NCBI GenBank assembly: GCA_045634305.1
Contig: JAZQZZ010000047.1
Span: 1 to 15,155 of the forward strand
Length of the DNA: 15,155 bases
Origin: HGM04593 sp045634305
Lineage (GTDB): Bacteria; Bacteroidota; Bacteroidia; Bacteroidales; Bacteroidaceae
Direction of reading: 5' to 3'
Both the position numbers and the translations under genes were made by a program. This document shows positions 5,936 through 14,413 of the stretch, in pieces. The number at the start of each line of letters is the position of its first letter. The first letter of the stretch is position 1. The notes below the pieces were generated by a model that searched no databases, was not told the DNA's origin, and saw nothing but the letters and a program-made list of their open reading frames with translations.

Positions 5936-6499
5936 TTACTTTTTCTTTACGCTCCAACCGAACTTGCCGATGAAATTGCCCAGGTGGAAATATTTCCCGT
6001 GAGTGTATACCAATGGGTCGGCAGCAGCAAGGTTCCATTCTCCTGTTATGGGGTCTAGATAACGGTCGTCGGCCTGGACATTAACAACCTCGGCAAGGAA
6101 CATGTCGTGTGAACCGAGCGGGATAATCTGCTTCACTTTGCATTCTATGCTCAATGGCGATTCGGCAATGATTGGTGCCTTTACATTGACCGATGGTGCA
6201 TATGTGAGCCCTGTTTCCTTTGCTTTGTCGTAATCCTTGCCCGAACGTACTCCGCACCAGTCTGTGGCTCTTGCCATGTCGGCAGTGGTGAGGTTGATGA
6301 CAAACTCGCCGGTCTCCTTGATGATGGGGTAGGAGTGTCTCTCGGGGCGTACTGATATGTAGCACATTGCCGGGTTGGTACAAGTGGTGCCAACCCATGA
6401 CACTGTGAGCATGTTGTAGTTTTCGGGCTTGTCGCCACATGTAATAAGTACGGCCGGCAAAGGGTATATCATGGTGCCGGGTTTCCAATTGATTTTCAT
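5936..6499 (-). CDS. Flavin reductase family protein (FMN-binding split barrel)
   Basis: 187 residues covering one flavin reductase-like domain. Characteristic segments are YPLPAVLITCGD at the start, MLTVSWVGTTCTNPAMCYISVRPERHSYPII (FMN-binding region of the split barrel), ETGEFVINL and the SPLSIECKVKQIIPLGSHDMFLAEVVNV strand pair typical of this family. These proteins bind FMN and either reduce free flavin with NAD(P)H or serve as flavoproteins of unknown acceptor. It lies 3 nt after pyrI, so it is translated from the same message. A link to pyrimidine synthesis is suggested only by position. Substrate cannot be told. Confidence 0.9.
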   Translation of the reverse strand: MKINWKPGTMIYPLPAVLITCGDKPENYNMLTVSWVGTTCTNPAMCYISVRPERHSYPIIKETGEFVINLTTADMARATDWCGVRSGKDYDKAKETGLTYAPSVNVKAPIIAESPLSIECKVKQIIPLGSHDMFLAEVVNVQADDRYLDPITGEWNLAAADPLVYTHGKYFHLGNFIGKFGWSVKKK

Positions 6500-6502
6500 C
6501 TC

Positions 6503-6967
6503 TTATAATAGTTTGATGTCGTCAAGGCTTACCTCCTTCTCGCAGTAGCGGCACTTCAATGTATGTGTGTCGCGGTTTGCTACGTAGAAGTGGGTCTCCA
6601 TTGGCTCGTTGTTGGTGATGCAGTTGAGGTTGTTGCACTTGATGATGTTATGTATTTCATCGGGCATCTTTACCTCACGTTTCTCTACAACGTTATAATC
6701 GCGTATGGTGTTCAGTACAACATTGGGGGCAACTACTGAAATCTTGTTGATTTCGTCGTCGGTGAAGAATCTGTCTGCAATTTTTATTAATCCTTTCTTG
6801 CCCAATTTCTTGCTTTCGAGGTTGTAGCCTATGGTGACATTGTTGCTCATATCCGGGATGTTGAGCAGGCTGACTACTGCAAAGAGTTTGTCGGCTGGGA
6901 TGTGGTCTATAACTGTACCGTTGCAGAGTGCCGATACTTGCAAAGCCGTTTTATTGTTCTCTTTCAT
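6503..6967 (-). CDS. pyrI: Aspartate carbamoyltransferase regulatory subunit
   Basis: 154 residues, the usual length. The N-terminal allosteric nucleotide-binding domain (ALQVSALCNGTVIDHIPADKLFAVVSLL) is followed by a zinc domain with Cys111, Cys116, Cys139 and Cys142 in the C-x4-C ... C-x2-C layout that grips the catalytic subunit. PyrI joins PyrB trimers into the holoenzyme and carries feedback by CTP and activation by ATP. I chose the ATG at 6967 (MKENNK) because it gives the family's normal start and leaves 11 nt after pyrB. An upstream start at 7006 would overlap pyrB and add 13 residues unlike the family. Confidence 0.95.
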   Translation of the reverse strand: MKENNKTALQVSALCNGTVIDHIPADKLFAVVSLLNIPDMSNNVTIGYNLESKKLGKKGLIKIADRFFTDDEINKISVVAPNVVLNTIRDYNVVEKREVKMPDEIHNIIKCNNLNCITNNEPMETHFYVANRDTHTLKCRYCEKEVSLDDIKLL

Positions 6968-6978
6968 GGTCTTTTGCT

Positions 6979-7893
6979 TTAAATTGTGATACCTAATACG
7001 TCGCAAATGATAGCCTCACGTACGTAAAGGCCATTCTGTGCCTGCTGGAAATAGTATGCCTTGGGATTGGCATCCACATCCTGTGCAATCTCGTTCACGC
7101 GTGGTAGCGGGTGCAGGATGCGCAGATTGTCCTTTGTATTTGCAAGCATTGCATTTGTAAGACGGTAGCAGTTCTTTACCTTTTCATATTCCATGATGTC
7201 GCTGAAACGCTCACGCTGCACGCGGGTCATGTAGATGATGTCGGCATCTGCAATGACTTCCTCGTTAAACTCGGTTGTTTCTGTATAAGGAATATTGTTC
7301 TTTTCGCAGAAGAGTCTGTACTCCTCGGGCATACGTAGCTCGTTTGGCGAGATGAAACAGAATGTGGGGTTGAAGTGGCGCATTGCATGAAGCAGCGAGT
7401 GTACCGTGCGGCCATATTTCAAGTCACCCACAAGGTGAATCTTCAATCCTTCAAGTGTTCCCTGTGTCTTTTTGATGGAGTATAGGTCGAGCATTGTCTG
7501 CGACGGGTGCTGGTTGGCTCCGTCACCGGCATTGATGATGGGTACCTGTGAAACCTCGCTGGCATAACGTGCTGCGCCTTCGAGTTTGTGGCGCATGGCG
7601 ATGACGTCGGCATAGCTCGATACCATCATTATGGTATCCTTCAGGGTCTCACCTTTTGTTGCGGAACTTGTCGCAGCATCGCTGAAACCGATTACGCTTG
7701 CACCCAGCCTATTGGCTGCGGTCTCAAAACTCAATCGTGTTCTTGTTGATGGCTCAAAGAACAGTGAACCTACGATTTTACCTTTTAAAATATCCCTGTT
7801 GGGGTTTTCTTCAAACTTCTCTGCCGTTTCAAGCAGTGAGAGTATCTTCTCACGTGAGAGGTCGTTGATTGAAACAAAACTCTTGCTTTTCAT
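6979..7893 (-). CDS. pyrB: Aspartate carbamoyltransferase catalytic subunit
   Basis: 304 residues. It joins carbamoyl phosphate and aspartate in the first committed step of pyrimidine synthesis, in the cytoplasm. Visible active-site elements are the carbamoyl-phosphate loop FEPSTRTRLSFE (Ser49-Thr-Arg-Thr52), the mobile loop SSATKGETLKDT with a Lys at 80, MRHKLEGAA (Arg101, His102), NAGDGANQHPSQT (His129, Gln132), and HPLPR near the C-terminus. I chose the ATG at 7893 (MKSKSF); a TTG six bases earlier is possible but less likely. First gene of the pyrB-pyrI-flavin reductase-barrel operon, with a promoter just upstream. Confidence 0.97.
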   Translation of the reverse strand: MKSKSFVSINDLSREKILSLLETAEKFEENPNRDILKGKIVGSLFFEPSTRTRLSFETAANRLGASVIGFSDAATSSATKGETLKDTIMMVSSYADVIAMRHKLEGAARYASEVSQVPIINAGDGANQHPSQTMLDLYSIKKTQGTLEGLKIHLVGDLKYGRTVHSLLHAMRHFNPTFCFISPNELRMPEEYRLFCEKNNIPYTETTEFNEEVIADADIIYMTRVQRERFSDIMEYEKVKNCYRLTNAMLANTKDNLRILHPLPRVNEIAQDVDANPKAYYFQQAQNGLYVREAIICDVLGITI

Positions 7894-7908
7894 CTTCAAT
7901 GCTTGTTA

Positions 7909-7940
7909 CAAATATAAATTTCTTGTAAAGATAGGCCAAT
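7909..7940 (-). promoter_or_regulatory. Promoter of the pyrB operon
   Basis: On the - strand TATATTTG (7916 to 7909) matches the TAnnTTTG -7 box exactly. ATTG (7940 to 7937) lies 20 nt upstream as a near-match to the -33 TTTG. Transcription would start only about 10 nt before the pyrB ATG, so the leader is very short and leaves no room for an attenuator. Confidence 0.5.
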
Positions 7941-8001
7941 AATCTCTTTTGAGCAATATCCCGACGTGATTTTATTTCAAAAAACTAAAGCAGTCGTAAA
8001 G

Positions 8002-8035
8002 GTTGCACATTATTGGATTTTTTGTATTAAATTTG
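8002..8035 (+). promoter_or_regulatory. Promoter of the penicillin-binding protein/kdsB operon
   Basis: TAAATTTG (8028-8035) matches the -7 consensus TAnnTTTG. A GTTG at 8002-8005 is a partial -33 box with 22 nt spacing, slightly long. Initiation would give a leader of about 45 nt before the ATG at 8090. It is arranged divergently from the pyrB promoter, under 100 nt away. Confidence 0.5.
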
Positions 8036-8089
8036 CAAATCTATGTATTGTTGCGTGCAACAGTTGGGCTATTTCTTAAAAAGACTGAT

Positions 8090-10486
8090 ATGAAAAAAAT
8101 AAAATGGGTTTTGATTGTGTTGTGGAGCCTTCTCGCACTTGGAGTTTTTGCGGTTGCGTTCCTGTTCTTTGCAATTTCTCGCGGTTGGGCCGGTTATGTC
8201 CCCGATACCAGTGAACTTGAAAACCCACAGTATAAATATGCTTCACAGGTTATCTCCGCCGATGGCAAGGAGATGGGGACATGGTCGTACAGCAAGGAGA
8301 ACCGTGTCCGTGCCGAGTTTGACGAGATTCCCAAGCATCTTATCCAGGCACTGGTGGCTACCGAGGATGTGCGCTATTATGACCATTCGGGTATTGACGG
8401 AAAGTCATTGTTGCGTGTGATTGTCAAGAGCCTTATATTGCAGCAGGAGAACTCAGGCGGCGGTAGTACCATCAGCCAGCAGTTGGCGAAGCTTCTCTAT
8501 TCGGGTACTTCGGGCAGCATCCTCGACAGAATATATCAGAAACCCAATGAATGGGTGATAGCCGTGAATCTTGAGCAGCAATATACCAAGGACGAAATTC
8601 TTGCAATGTACCTCAATAAGTACGACTTCGGTTACAATGCTGTTGGCGTTGCCAGTGCTGCGTCTGTATATTTCGGCAAACATACCAGTGAACTTAATAT
8701 CGAGGAGTCGGCAATGTTGGTGGGTATGTGCAAGAACTCTTCGCTCTACAATCCGCGTACCCGTCCCGAAAAGACCCGTATACGCCGTAATGTGGTGATG
8801 CTGCAGATGGTAAAGGCCGGTTATCTTACCAGAGCAGAGTATGACTCCTTGTCGGTTTTGCCTTTGACACTCAATTATCATGCCGCAAACCACAACGAGG
8901 GTATAGCAACCTATTTCCGCGAATATCTCCGTCTTTACATGACAGCCAAGAAACCTGAACGAAAGAACTATCGTGGCTGGCAGATGCAGCAGTTTTATGA
9001 CGATTCGATACGTTGGGAAACCGATTCGCTTTTCGGTTGGTGCAACAGGAATGTCAAGCCAAATGGCGAAAAGTACAACATCTACACCGATGGATTGAAA
9101 ATCTATACAACCATTGACTCGCGTATGCAGACCTATTTGGAGGATGCTGTCAATGAACATGTCGCTAAGAAACTGCAGACCGATTTCTTCAAAGCCAAAA
9201 AGGGAAAGAAGAACGGACCTTTCAGCTACGACCTTAAGAAAGCCGAGATTGACAAGATTATGGAGCGCAACATGAAACAGAGTGAGCGCTACCGTCTCAT
9301 GAACAAGTGTGGCTACTCGCAGGAGGAGATAAAGGAGGCCTTCAATACCAAACAGAAGATGACTGTCTTTACCTATCAGGGATTGAAGGATACCGTGATG
9401 ACACCTATGGATTCAATCAAGTACTATAAGTATTTCCTCCGTACAGGCGCAATGTCAATGGATCCCTTGTCGGGTGAAGTGAAGGCTTATGTCGGCGGTA
9501 CCAATTACCACTATTTCAAGTATGACATGGTCAGCACCGGACGTCGTCAGGTGGGTTCAACAATCAAACCTTTCCTCTATTCATTGGCTATGGAACGCGG
9601 ATTTTCGCCCTGTGACGAGACACGCAATGTAGAGCAGACACTCTTTGACGACCTTGGCCGCGTGTGGAAGCCAAGAAACTCAGGTCGCGAGCGTTATGGT
9701 GAGATGGTGACACTGCGTTGGGGATTGTCAAAATCAAACAACTGGATATCGGCATACCTGATGAACCAACTCAGCCCTTACTCCTTGAAGAAACTCATTC
9801 ACGAGTTCGGATTGACAAACCAGAGCATTGAGGCAACGCAGTCCTTGTGCTTGGGCTCATGCGATGCGTCGGTATCGGAGATGGTTAGTGCATACACCGC
9901 TTTTGTTGGCAAGGGCATGCGTGTGGCTCCTTTGATGGTTACCCGCATTGAGGATAATGCCGGCAATGTCATTGCAACATTCTCGGCTCACAGGAACGAG
10001 GTTATCAGCAGAGAGAGTTCATACAAAATGATTGACATGATGCGTGGCGTAATCAACGAAGGTACAGGTTATCGCTTAAGAAGTGTATATAAACTGAATG
10101 CCGACATGTGCGGCAAGACGGGTACCACACAGAATATGTCCGACGGATGGTTTGTAGGCTATACTCCGTCACTAGTAACAGGTTGCTGGGTCGGTGGCGA
10201 GGAGCGTAACATTCACTTCGACAGAATGAGTGAGGGACAGGGTGCTGCCATGGCATTGCCGATCTACGGCCTTTACATGCAAAAGGTATATAAGGACAAA
10301 TCGTTGCCATATAACGAGGAGGAGGTCTTCGATATTCCCGAGGATTTCGACCCATGCCGCAGTAAATTCCTTCCTGACGATGAAGAAGAGGAGGGCGAGG
10401 AACTCATGCCCGGTGATGACGATGCTGTAATCTCTTCTTCGGACAATTACGACGAAGAAGAAGGATTTGATGATATTTTTGAATAA
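8090..10486 (+). CDS. mrcA: Class A (bifunctional) penicillin-binding protein, PBP1A-like
   Basis: 798 residues. An N-terminal membrane anchor (about residues 5-30) is followed by a glycosyltransferase-51 domain with the EDVRYYDHSGID motif (catalytic Glu92) and GGSTISQQLAK, which polymerises lipid II. The transpeptidase domain has STIK (Ser490), SKSNN (about 547-551) and KTGTT (676-680), which crosslinks peptides and is the beta-lactam target. The C-terminus is a very acidic low-complexity tail (DDEEEEGEE and more, about 35 residues). It acts in the periplasm. I chose the ATG at 8090 (MKKIKW) since it puts the anchor at the N-terminus; an upstream TTG at 8003 would add 29 residues and overlap the promoter. 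kdsB follows after 25 nt. Confidence 0.95.
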   Translation: MKKIKWVLIVLWSLLALGVFAVAFLFFAISRGWAGYVPDTSELENPQYKYASQVISADGKEMGTWSYSKENRVRAEFDEIPKHLIQALVATEDVRYYDHSGIDGKSLLRVIVKSLILQQENSGGGSTISQQLAKLLYSGTSGSILDRIYQKPNEWVIAVNLEQQYTKDEILAMYLNKYDFGYNAVGVASAASVYFGKHTSELNIEESAMLVGMCKNSSLYNPRTRPEKTRIRRNVVMLQMVKAGYLTRAEYDSLSVLPLTLNYHAANHNEGIATYFREYLRLYMTAKKPERKNYRGWQMQQFYDDSIRWETDSLFGWCNRNVKPNGEKYNIYTDGLKIYTTIDSRMQTYLEDAVNEHVAKKLQTDFFKAKKGKKNGPFSYDLKKAEIDKIMERNMKQSERYRLMNKCGYSQEEIKEAFNTKQKMTVFTYQGLKDTVMTPMDSIKYYKYFLRTGAMSMDPLSGEVKAYVGGTNYHYFKYDMVSTGRRQVGSTIKPFLYSLAMERGFSPCDETRNVEQTLFDDLGRVWKPRNSGRERYGEMVTLRWGLSKSNNWISAYLMNQLSPYSLKKLIHEFGLTNQSIEATQSLCLGSCDASVSEMVSAYTAFVGKGMRVAPLMVTRIEDNAGNVIATFSAHRNEVISRESSYKMIDMMRGVINEGTGYRLRSVYKLNADMCGKTGTTQNMSDGWFVGYTPSLVTGCWVGGEERNIHFDRMSEGQGAAMALPIYGLYMQKVYKDKSLPYNEEEVFDIPEDFDPCRSKFLPDDEEEEGEELMPGDDDAVISSSDNYDEEEGFDDIFE

Positions 10487-10511
10487 ATGGTGATATAATT
10501 TGGTCTGAGAG

Positions 10512-11279
10512 ATGAAATTTGTAGGAATTATACCGGCGCGATATGCTTCAACCCGCTTCCCGGGCAAGCCGTTGGCCATGCTGGGTGGAAAACCTGTCAT
10601 TCAACGTGTATATGAACAGGTAAGGGAGTGTTTTGACGAACTTTACGTTGCAACCGATGACGACCGGATAAAAGATGCTGTATTGGCATTCGGTGGCAAT
10701 GTGGTGATGACATCACCGACATGCAACAATGGAACCGAACGTTGTCTCGATGCGTACAAACGCCTTTCGCTCGATTGTGATGTTATTGTAAACATACAGG
10801 GCGACGAGCCGTTCATCCAACGCAAACAGGTGGAGGCACTTATCTCTTGCTTCGATTCCGAGGAGACCGACATTGCAACGTTGGTGAAACCATTTGATCC
10901 CGCCGATGGCCTTGAACGTCTTGAGTGCCCCAATTCTCCAAAGGTTGTGCTGAACGAAAAGGGATATGCTCTCTATTTCAGCCGCTCTGTAGTGCCTTAT
11001 CTGCGTGGTGTTGAAAAAAGTGAATGGCTTCACAAGCATACATTCTACAAACATCTCGGTATATATGCCTATCGTGCTGATATATTGGAAACGCTCACGA
11101 CATTGCCGCAATCGCCAATGGAGAAGGCCGAGTCGCTCGAGCAGTTGCGCTGGCTCGAGAATGGCTACAGAATAAAGGTGGGGGTTACTGATATTGAAAC
11201 CATTGGTATTGATACTCCCGAGGATCTTGAACGTGCAGAGGCGTTCGCTGCTTCAATTGGATTTGCATGGAACGATTGA
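10512..11279 (+). CDS. kdsB: 3-deoxy-manno-octulosonate cytidylyltransferase (CMP-Kdo synthetase)
   Basis: 255 residues, normal length. It activates Kdo with CTP to CMP-Kdo for the inner core of lipopolysaccharide, in the cytoplasm. Signatures are the N-terminal nucleotide loop IIPARYASTRFPGKPL, the metal-binding VNIQGDEPFI, the FSRSVVPY region, YKHLGIYAYR and MEKAESLEQLRWLENG. It lies between the penicillin-binding protein and the M16-like gene and probably shares their message, a grouping of envelope functions. It overlaps the M16-like gene by 13 nt if that gene starts at 11267. Confidence 0.97.
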   Translation: MKFVGIIPARYASTRFPGKPLAMLGGKPVIQRVYEQVRECFDELYVATDDDRIKDAVLAFGGNVVMTSPTCNNGTERCLDAYKRLSLDCDVIVNIQGDEPFIQRKQVEALISCFDSEETDIATLVKPFDPADGLERLECPNSPKVVLNEKGYALYFSRSVVPYLRGVEKSEWLHKHTFYKHLGIYAYRADILETLTTLPQSPMEKAESLEQLRWLENGYRIKVGVTDIETIGIDTPEDLERAEAFAASIGFAWND

Positions 11280-12550
11280 CAATGCCACTGCCCCCGGTCA
11301 TACAACCTATGTCGCTTGAGCACCTGGCATTGCCGCGCAAGCAGGTAATGCCCAACGGTGTGCCGTTGTATCTGCTCGATAGTACCGATAAAGGTGTCGT
11401 GCGTTTTGACCTGCTTTTTAAAGGAGGTTATGCTGTGCAGAACAAGCCGCTGTTGGCAATGTTTACCAATAGAATGCTGCGTGAGGGTGCAGGTAGCCTC
11501 TCTGCTGCCGAAATATCACACAGACTTGACTATTACGGCGCATGGATTGACATGTACTCTTCGCAGAACTGCAACCATATCACTCTTTTTACAATGTCCA
11601 AGCATCTTGTGCCATTGTTGGACGTTCTTGAGGATATGGTTATGCGTCCATTGTTCCCTCAGGATAATCTTGATACTGTAAGGAACAACAACAAATCGCA
11701 TTTTTCCATCAATTCGCGCAAGGTGGATATTGTTTCGCAGCGTTATTTCGAGAATTCGCTATGGGGTGAGGAGCATCCTCTCGGACACATTGTTGAAGAA
11801 GCTGACTATGATGGTATAACACGCGACGATATAATAGATTACTATAATAGTTATTACGGTAGCCGAAATTGCTCGATGTTTGTTTCCGGTTCGGTAAACG
11901 ATGAAATACTTGCTGTCATAACCCGCTGTTTCGGCAATGCGGAATGGGGTTGTGCAAATGAGTGTACATCAGTTCAATTGGCTTTGCCGTCTTCTATGCC
12001 GGGGCGTCGTAGCATTCCTGTTCCGGGTACAATGCAGAGCGCTGTTAAAATAGGTCTCATGGTTATGGACGCAGACCATCCGGATTTCTATAAATTCCGT
12101 TTCCTTACGGTATTGCTTGGAGGTTATTTCGGAAGCCGTCTTATGAGCAATATCCGCGAGGAGAATGGATACACATATCACATTGCCGCTGAACTGGATG
12201 CCTACGGCCCTCGCAACGCATTCATGATTAGTTCCGAGACTGCAACCACCTATGTGGAGCCTTTGATAAAGGAGGTCTACGGCGAACTGGAACGCCTTGT
12301 CAATGAACCTGTTTGTGAGGAGGAAATTGAACTTGTGCGTAACTATATAATGGGTGAGTTGTGCCGTGAGTATGAAGGACAGTCGGCTAGGACCGAGGTT
12401 TTTGTCAATGCTTGGCTCTCGGGGGTGGAATTCTCGTCCGTAAACCGTTATATCGATGAGATAAAGAGTGTAACTCCGGAGCAGTTGCAGTCTCTTGCAC
12501 GTGAATATTTCAAAAAGGAAAACATGATAGAGATTATTGCGGGCGTGTAA
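11267..12550 (+). CDS. M16-family peptidase-like protein lacking the zinc motif
   Basis: 427 residues from this start, matching one M16 subunit of two similar halves. Family features are present: VMPNGVPLYLL at the start, EHPLGHIVEEADYDGITRDDIIDYYNSYY, VSGSVND, and in the second half the MSNIREENGYTYHI segment equivalent to the substrate-binding Arg/Tyr signature. The HxxEH zinc motif is absent; the aligned place reads MFTNRMLREGAG. It is therefore probably not a peptidase alone and may be the non-catalytic partner of a heterodimer, whose other subunit is not in the window. No clear signal peptide, so cytoplasmic. An ATG at 11282, 2 nt after the kdsB stop, is an equally possible start. Confidence 0.88.
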   Translation: MERLTMPLPPVIQPMSLEHLALPRKQVMPNGVPLYLLDSTDKGVVRFDLLFKGGYAVQNKPLLAMFTNRMLREGAGSLSAAEISHRLDYYGAWIDMYSSQNCNHITLFTMSKHLVPLLDVLEDMVMRPLFPQDNLDTVRNNNKSHFSINSRKVDIVSQRYFENSLWGEEHPLGHIVEEADYDGITRDDIIDYYNSYYGSRNCSMFVSGSVNDEILAVITRCFGNAEWGCANECTSVQLALPSSMPGRRSIPVPGTMQSAVKIGLMVMDADHPDFYKFRFLTVLLGGYFGSRLMSNIREENGYTYHIAAELDAYGPRNAFMISSETATTYVEPLIKEVYGELERLVNEPVCEEEIELVRNYIMGELCREYEGQSARTEVFVNAWLSGVEFSSVNRYIDEIKSVTPEQLQSLAREYFKKENMIEIIAGV

Positions 12551-12597
12551 TCCGCAGTTTTATAACCTCACGGCGGTATTCCTGTCGCAACTTTTGC

Positions 12598-12643
12598 ACG
12601 ATGAGCGATTTTTTTAAAAATAAATTGCTCATCGTTCTTTTTT
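12598..12643 (+). terminator. Strong intrinsic terminator of the mrcA-kdsB-M16 run
   Basis: ACGATGAGC (12598-12606) pairs with GCTCATCGT (12627-12635), extended inward through a wobble and ATTT/AAAT. The T-rich TCTTTTTT follows at 12636-12643. It lies about 50 nt after the M16-like gene. Confidence 0.85.
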
Positions 12644-12657
12644 CTCAACTTTGTTTT

Positions 12658-12665
12658 TATCTTTG
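12658..12665 (+). promoter_or_regulatory. Candidate -7 box for the MORN-repeat gene
   Basis: TATCTTTG matches TAnnTTTG just after the terminator. At the expected -33 position there is only T-rich sequence with no clean TTTG. The implied leader before the ATG at 12742 is about 70 nt. Confidence 0.4.
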
Positions 12666-12741
12666 CGATATAATCGCTTAATCGTGCCCGTTTGGAGAGC
12701 ATTCTGTCCATGATGGTGCATAAAGACAAAAGTGACCACTG

Positions 12742-13914
12742 ATGAAACGTTTTTTTACCATAATATTCATGGCCTCGTTTTCAACCTGTTTGCTGAATGC
12801 CCAAACAGATGCAGAAAGCGGGGTGGACTCTTCGTTGAAATCCATTTTCAACATATTCAAGAATAAGAAAAAAGAGTCCGTGACCATCACTTTGCGCGAT
12901 GGCTCGGTCTACACCGGTGAAGTAAGGCGTAAACGCCCTCACGGCACGGGTACCGTGATGTATGCCAATGGCGACAAATACACCGGTACATTCCTCAATG
13001 GGTTGTGCCACGGTTCCGGTATCTATGAATACAAGAATGGCGATTGTTACGAAGGCGACTATAATGAGGGTATGAAACATGGTACCGGCAGACTGCAGTT
13101 TGCCGACGGACGCAAGTATGATGGTAATTGGATTGATGACCATATGCAGGGGTATGGCCGTATGGACTATCCCTGTGGCGACTATTATGTAGGTGCTTGG
13201 GTGACGGGTGAACGTGCCGGTAGTGGTACATATATTTTTGCCGATGGAGCTACCTACACAGGCGAGTGGAAAAGTGATAGATACAATGGTATTGGAACGT
13301 ATATATGGCCCGATAACAGCAAATACATAGGTCAATGGAAAAACAGCCGCCGCAGTGGTGAGGGTATTTTCATATCTTCCGACGGCGATACCTATGAGGG
13401 TGCTTGGGCATACAATGTATGTGAAGGAAAAGGACGCTGTGTCTATTCCGACGGCTCGGTGTACGAGGGTGAGTTCAAAGATAACATGTGGCATGGAGCC
13501 GGTAAATATCATGCTGCCGACAGCACTGTCTATGATGGCGCTTTCAAAGGGGGCGAACGTAACGGCCATGGTATCATGTATTTCCCCAACGGTGACGTAT
13601 ACAATGGCATGTGGAAGAACGATGAACGCTGCGGTAAAGGTGTATACACCTGGGCAAATGGCGACGTCTATGATGGTTTTTGGGAGGATGATGCCATGAA
13701 TGGTCACGGCGTGCTCCGGATGAGTGACGGACGCAAATATAGTGGCGGTTTTGTCGACAGCCTTGAGCACGGTGCCGGCGTGGCAACCGATACCGACGGC
13801 ACTCGTTACGAAGGCGTCTTCGTCGAAGGACAGCGTAACGGCACTTTTATAGTGAAGGATGCCGATGGCAATGTGCTTCACGAGTGTGAATATAATTTGG
13901 GAATAATTGATTAA
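12742..13914 (+). CDS. Secreted MORN-repeat protein with 14 perfectly phased repeats
   Basis: 390 residues. The first 20 are a signal peptide (MKRFF start, hydrophobic core, cleavage likely after LNA before QTD), so the protein is exported to the periplasm or beyond. A short charged linker follows, then from Tyr57 fourteen MORN repeats of exactly 23 residues (YxGxW/F ... G.G......G..), with their Tyr at 57, 80, 103 and so on to 356, no insertion or deletion. Only a short tail (HECEYNLGIID) follows. MORN repeats form an elongated beta-hairpin sheet and in various proteins bind lipids or partners; the function in bacteria is mostly unknown. It has its own likely promoter and is followed after 13 nt by the YhcH-type gene. 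Confidence 0.9.
   Translation: MKRFFTIIFMASFSTCLLNAQTDAESGVDSSLKSIFNIFKNKKKESVTITLRDGSVYTGEVRRKRPHGTGTVMYANGDKYTGTFLNGLCHGSGIYEYKNGDCYEGDYNEGMKHGTGRLQFADGRKYDGNWIDDHMQGYGRMDYPCGDYYVGAWVTGERAGSGTYIFADGATYTGEWKSDRYNGIGTYIWPDNSKYIGQWKNSRRSGEGIFISSDGDTYEGAWAYNVCEGKGRCVYSDGSVYEGEFKDNMWHGAGKYHAADSTVYDGAFKGGERNGHGIMYFPNGDVYNGMWKNDERCGKGVYTWANGDVYDGFWEDDAMNGHGVLRMSDGRKYSGGFVDSLEHGAGVATDTDGTRYEGVFVEGQRNGTFIVKDADGNVLHECEYNLGIID
12910..13875 (+). repeat. Fourteen tandem 69-bp MORN-coding repeats
   Basis: The array runs in strict 69-bp register (14 x 69 = 966 bp) but the units are well diverged at DNA level, sharing mainly the codons for Y-x-G, G-x-G and DG. An old, constrained array is more likely than recent expansion. 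Confidence 0.85.
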
Positions 13915-13927
13915 AACATAAGCGACT

Positions 13928-14377
13928 ATGGTGTTGGACTTGTTGGAAAACCTTAAATCTTATGAGGCCTTGAATCCTCATTTCTCAAAAGTTGTTGATT
14001 TCATTGAGAATACCGATTTGGCAAACCTTCCATTGGGCAGGAATGAAATATGGGGTGACACAGTCTATGCAAATGTAATGGAGGTGAAACCAAAAAGTAA
14101 AGAGGAGGCATTCATTGAGATACATCGCCGTTATATTGACATACAAATACCGCTGTCGGCCGATGAAACAATGGGATATACCCCAATAGCAGAACTGCCG
14201 GAAGCTGATTATGACAGCGTCGGCGATGCAGCAGTTTACCCTGTCGGAATGCCGGCAAGGGATTATTTTAATGTCCATAAAGGTGAATTTGTCATCTTTT
14301 TCCCGCAAGATGGCCATGCGCCGGCAATTACACCTTTACCACTTAAAAAAGTGGTCATAAAGGTTGCCGTTCAATAA
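13928..14377 (+). CDS. YhcH/YjgK/YiaL family cupin protein
   Basis: 149 residues, the usual size of this family (also called beta-galactosidase subunit beta or TabA-like). The cupin metal site is visible as FIEIHRRYIDIQ (Glu64, His66, with Asp71) and FFPQDGHAPAI (His130). Members occur in sialic-acid and other sugar operons and in biofilm control; the reaction is generally not established. Here it sits 13 nt after the MORN gene and 36 nt before glgB, so a carbohydrate link is plausible but not shown. The start at 13928 gives the family-typical MVLDLLENLKSYEALNP. Confidence 0.92.
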   Translation: MVLDLLENLKSYEALNPHFSKVVDFIENTDLANLPLGRNEIWGDTVYANVMEVKPKSKEEAFIEIHRRYIDIQIPLSADETMGYTPIAELPEADYDSVGDAAVYPVGMPARDYFNVHKGEFVIFFPQDGHAPAITPLPLKKVVIKVAVQ

Positions 14378-14413
14378 ATAAAGAAACTAATAATAACCAT
14401 AATATCACAGAGT

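Noticed and set aside
8453..9160. A 235-codon open frame on the - strand inside the penicillin-binding protein gene
   Set aside because: The + strand encodes the glycosyltransferase domain of PBP1A with conserved motifs; the opposite frame is a shadow.
12781..13881. A 366-codon open frame on the - strand opposite the MORN gene
   Set aside because: It is a by-product of the strict 69-bp repeat register and codon bias of the MORN gene on the other strand. It has no protein family features, and the + strand gene has a signal peptide and clear repeats.
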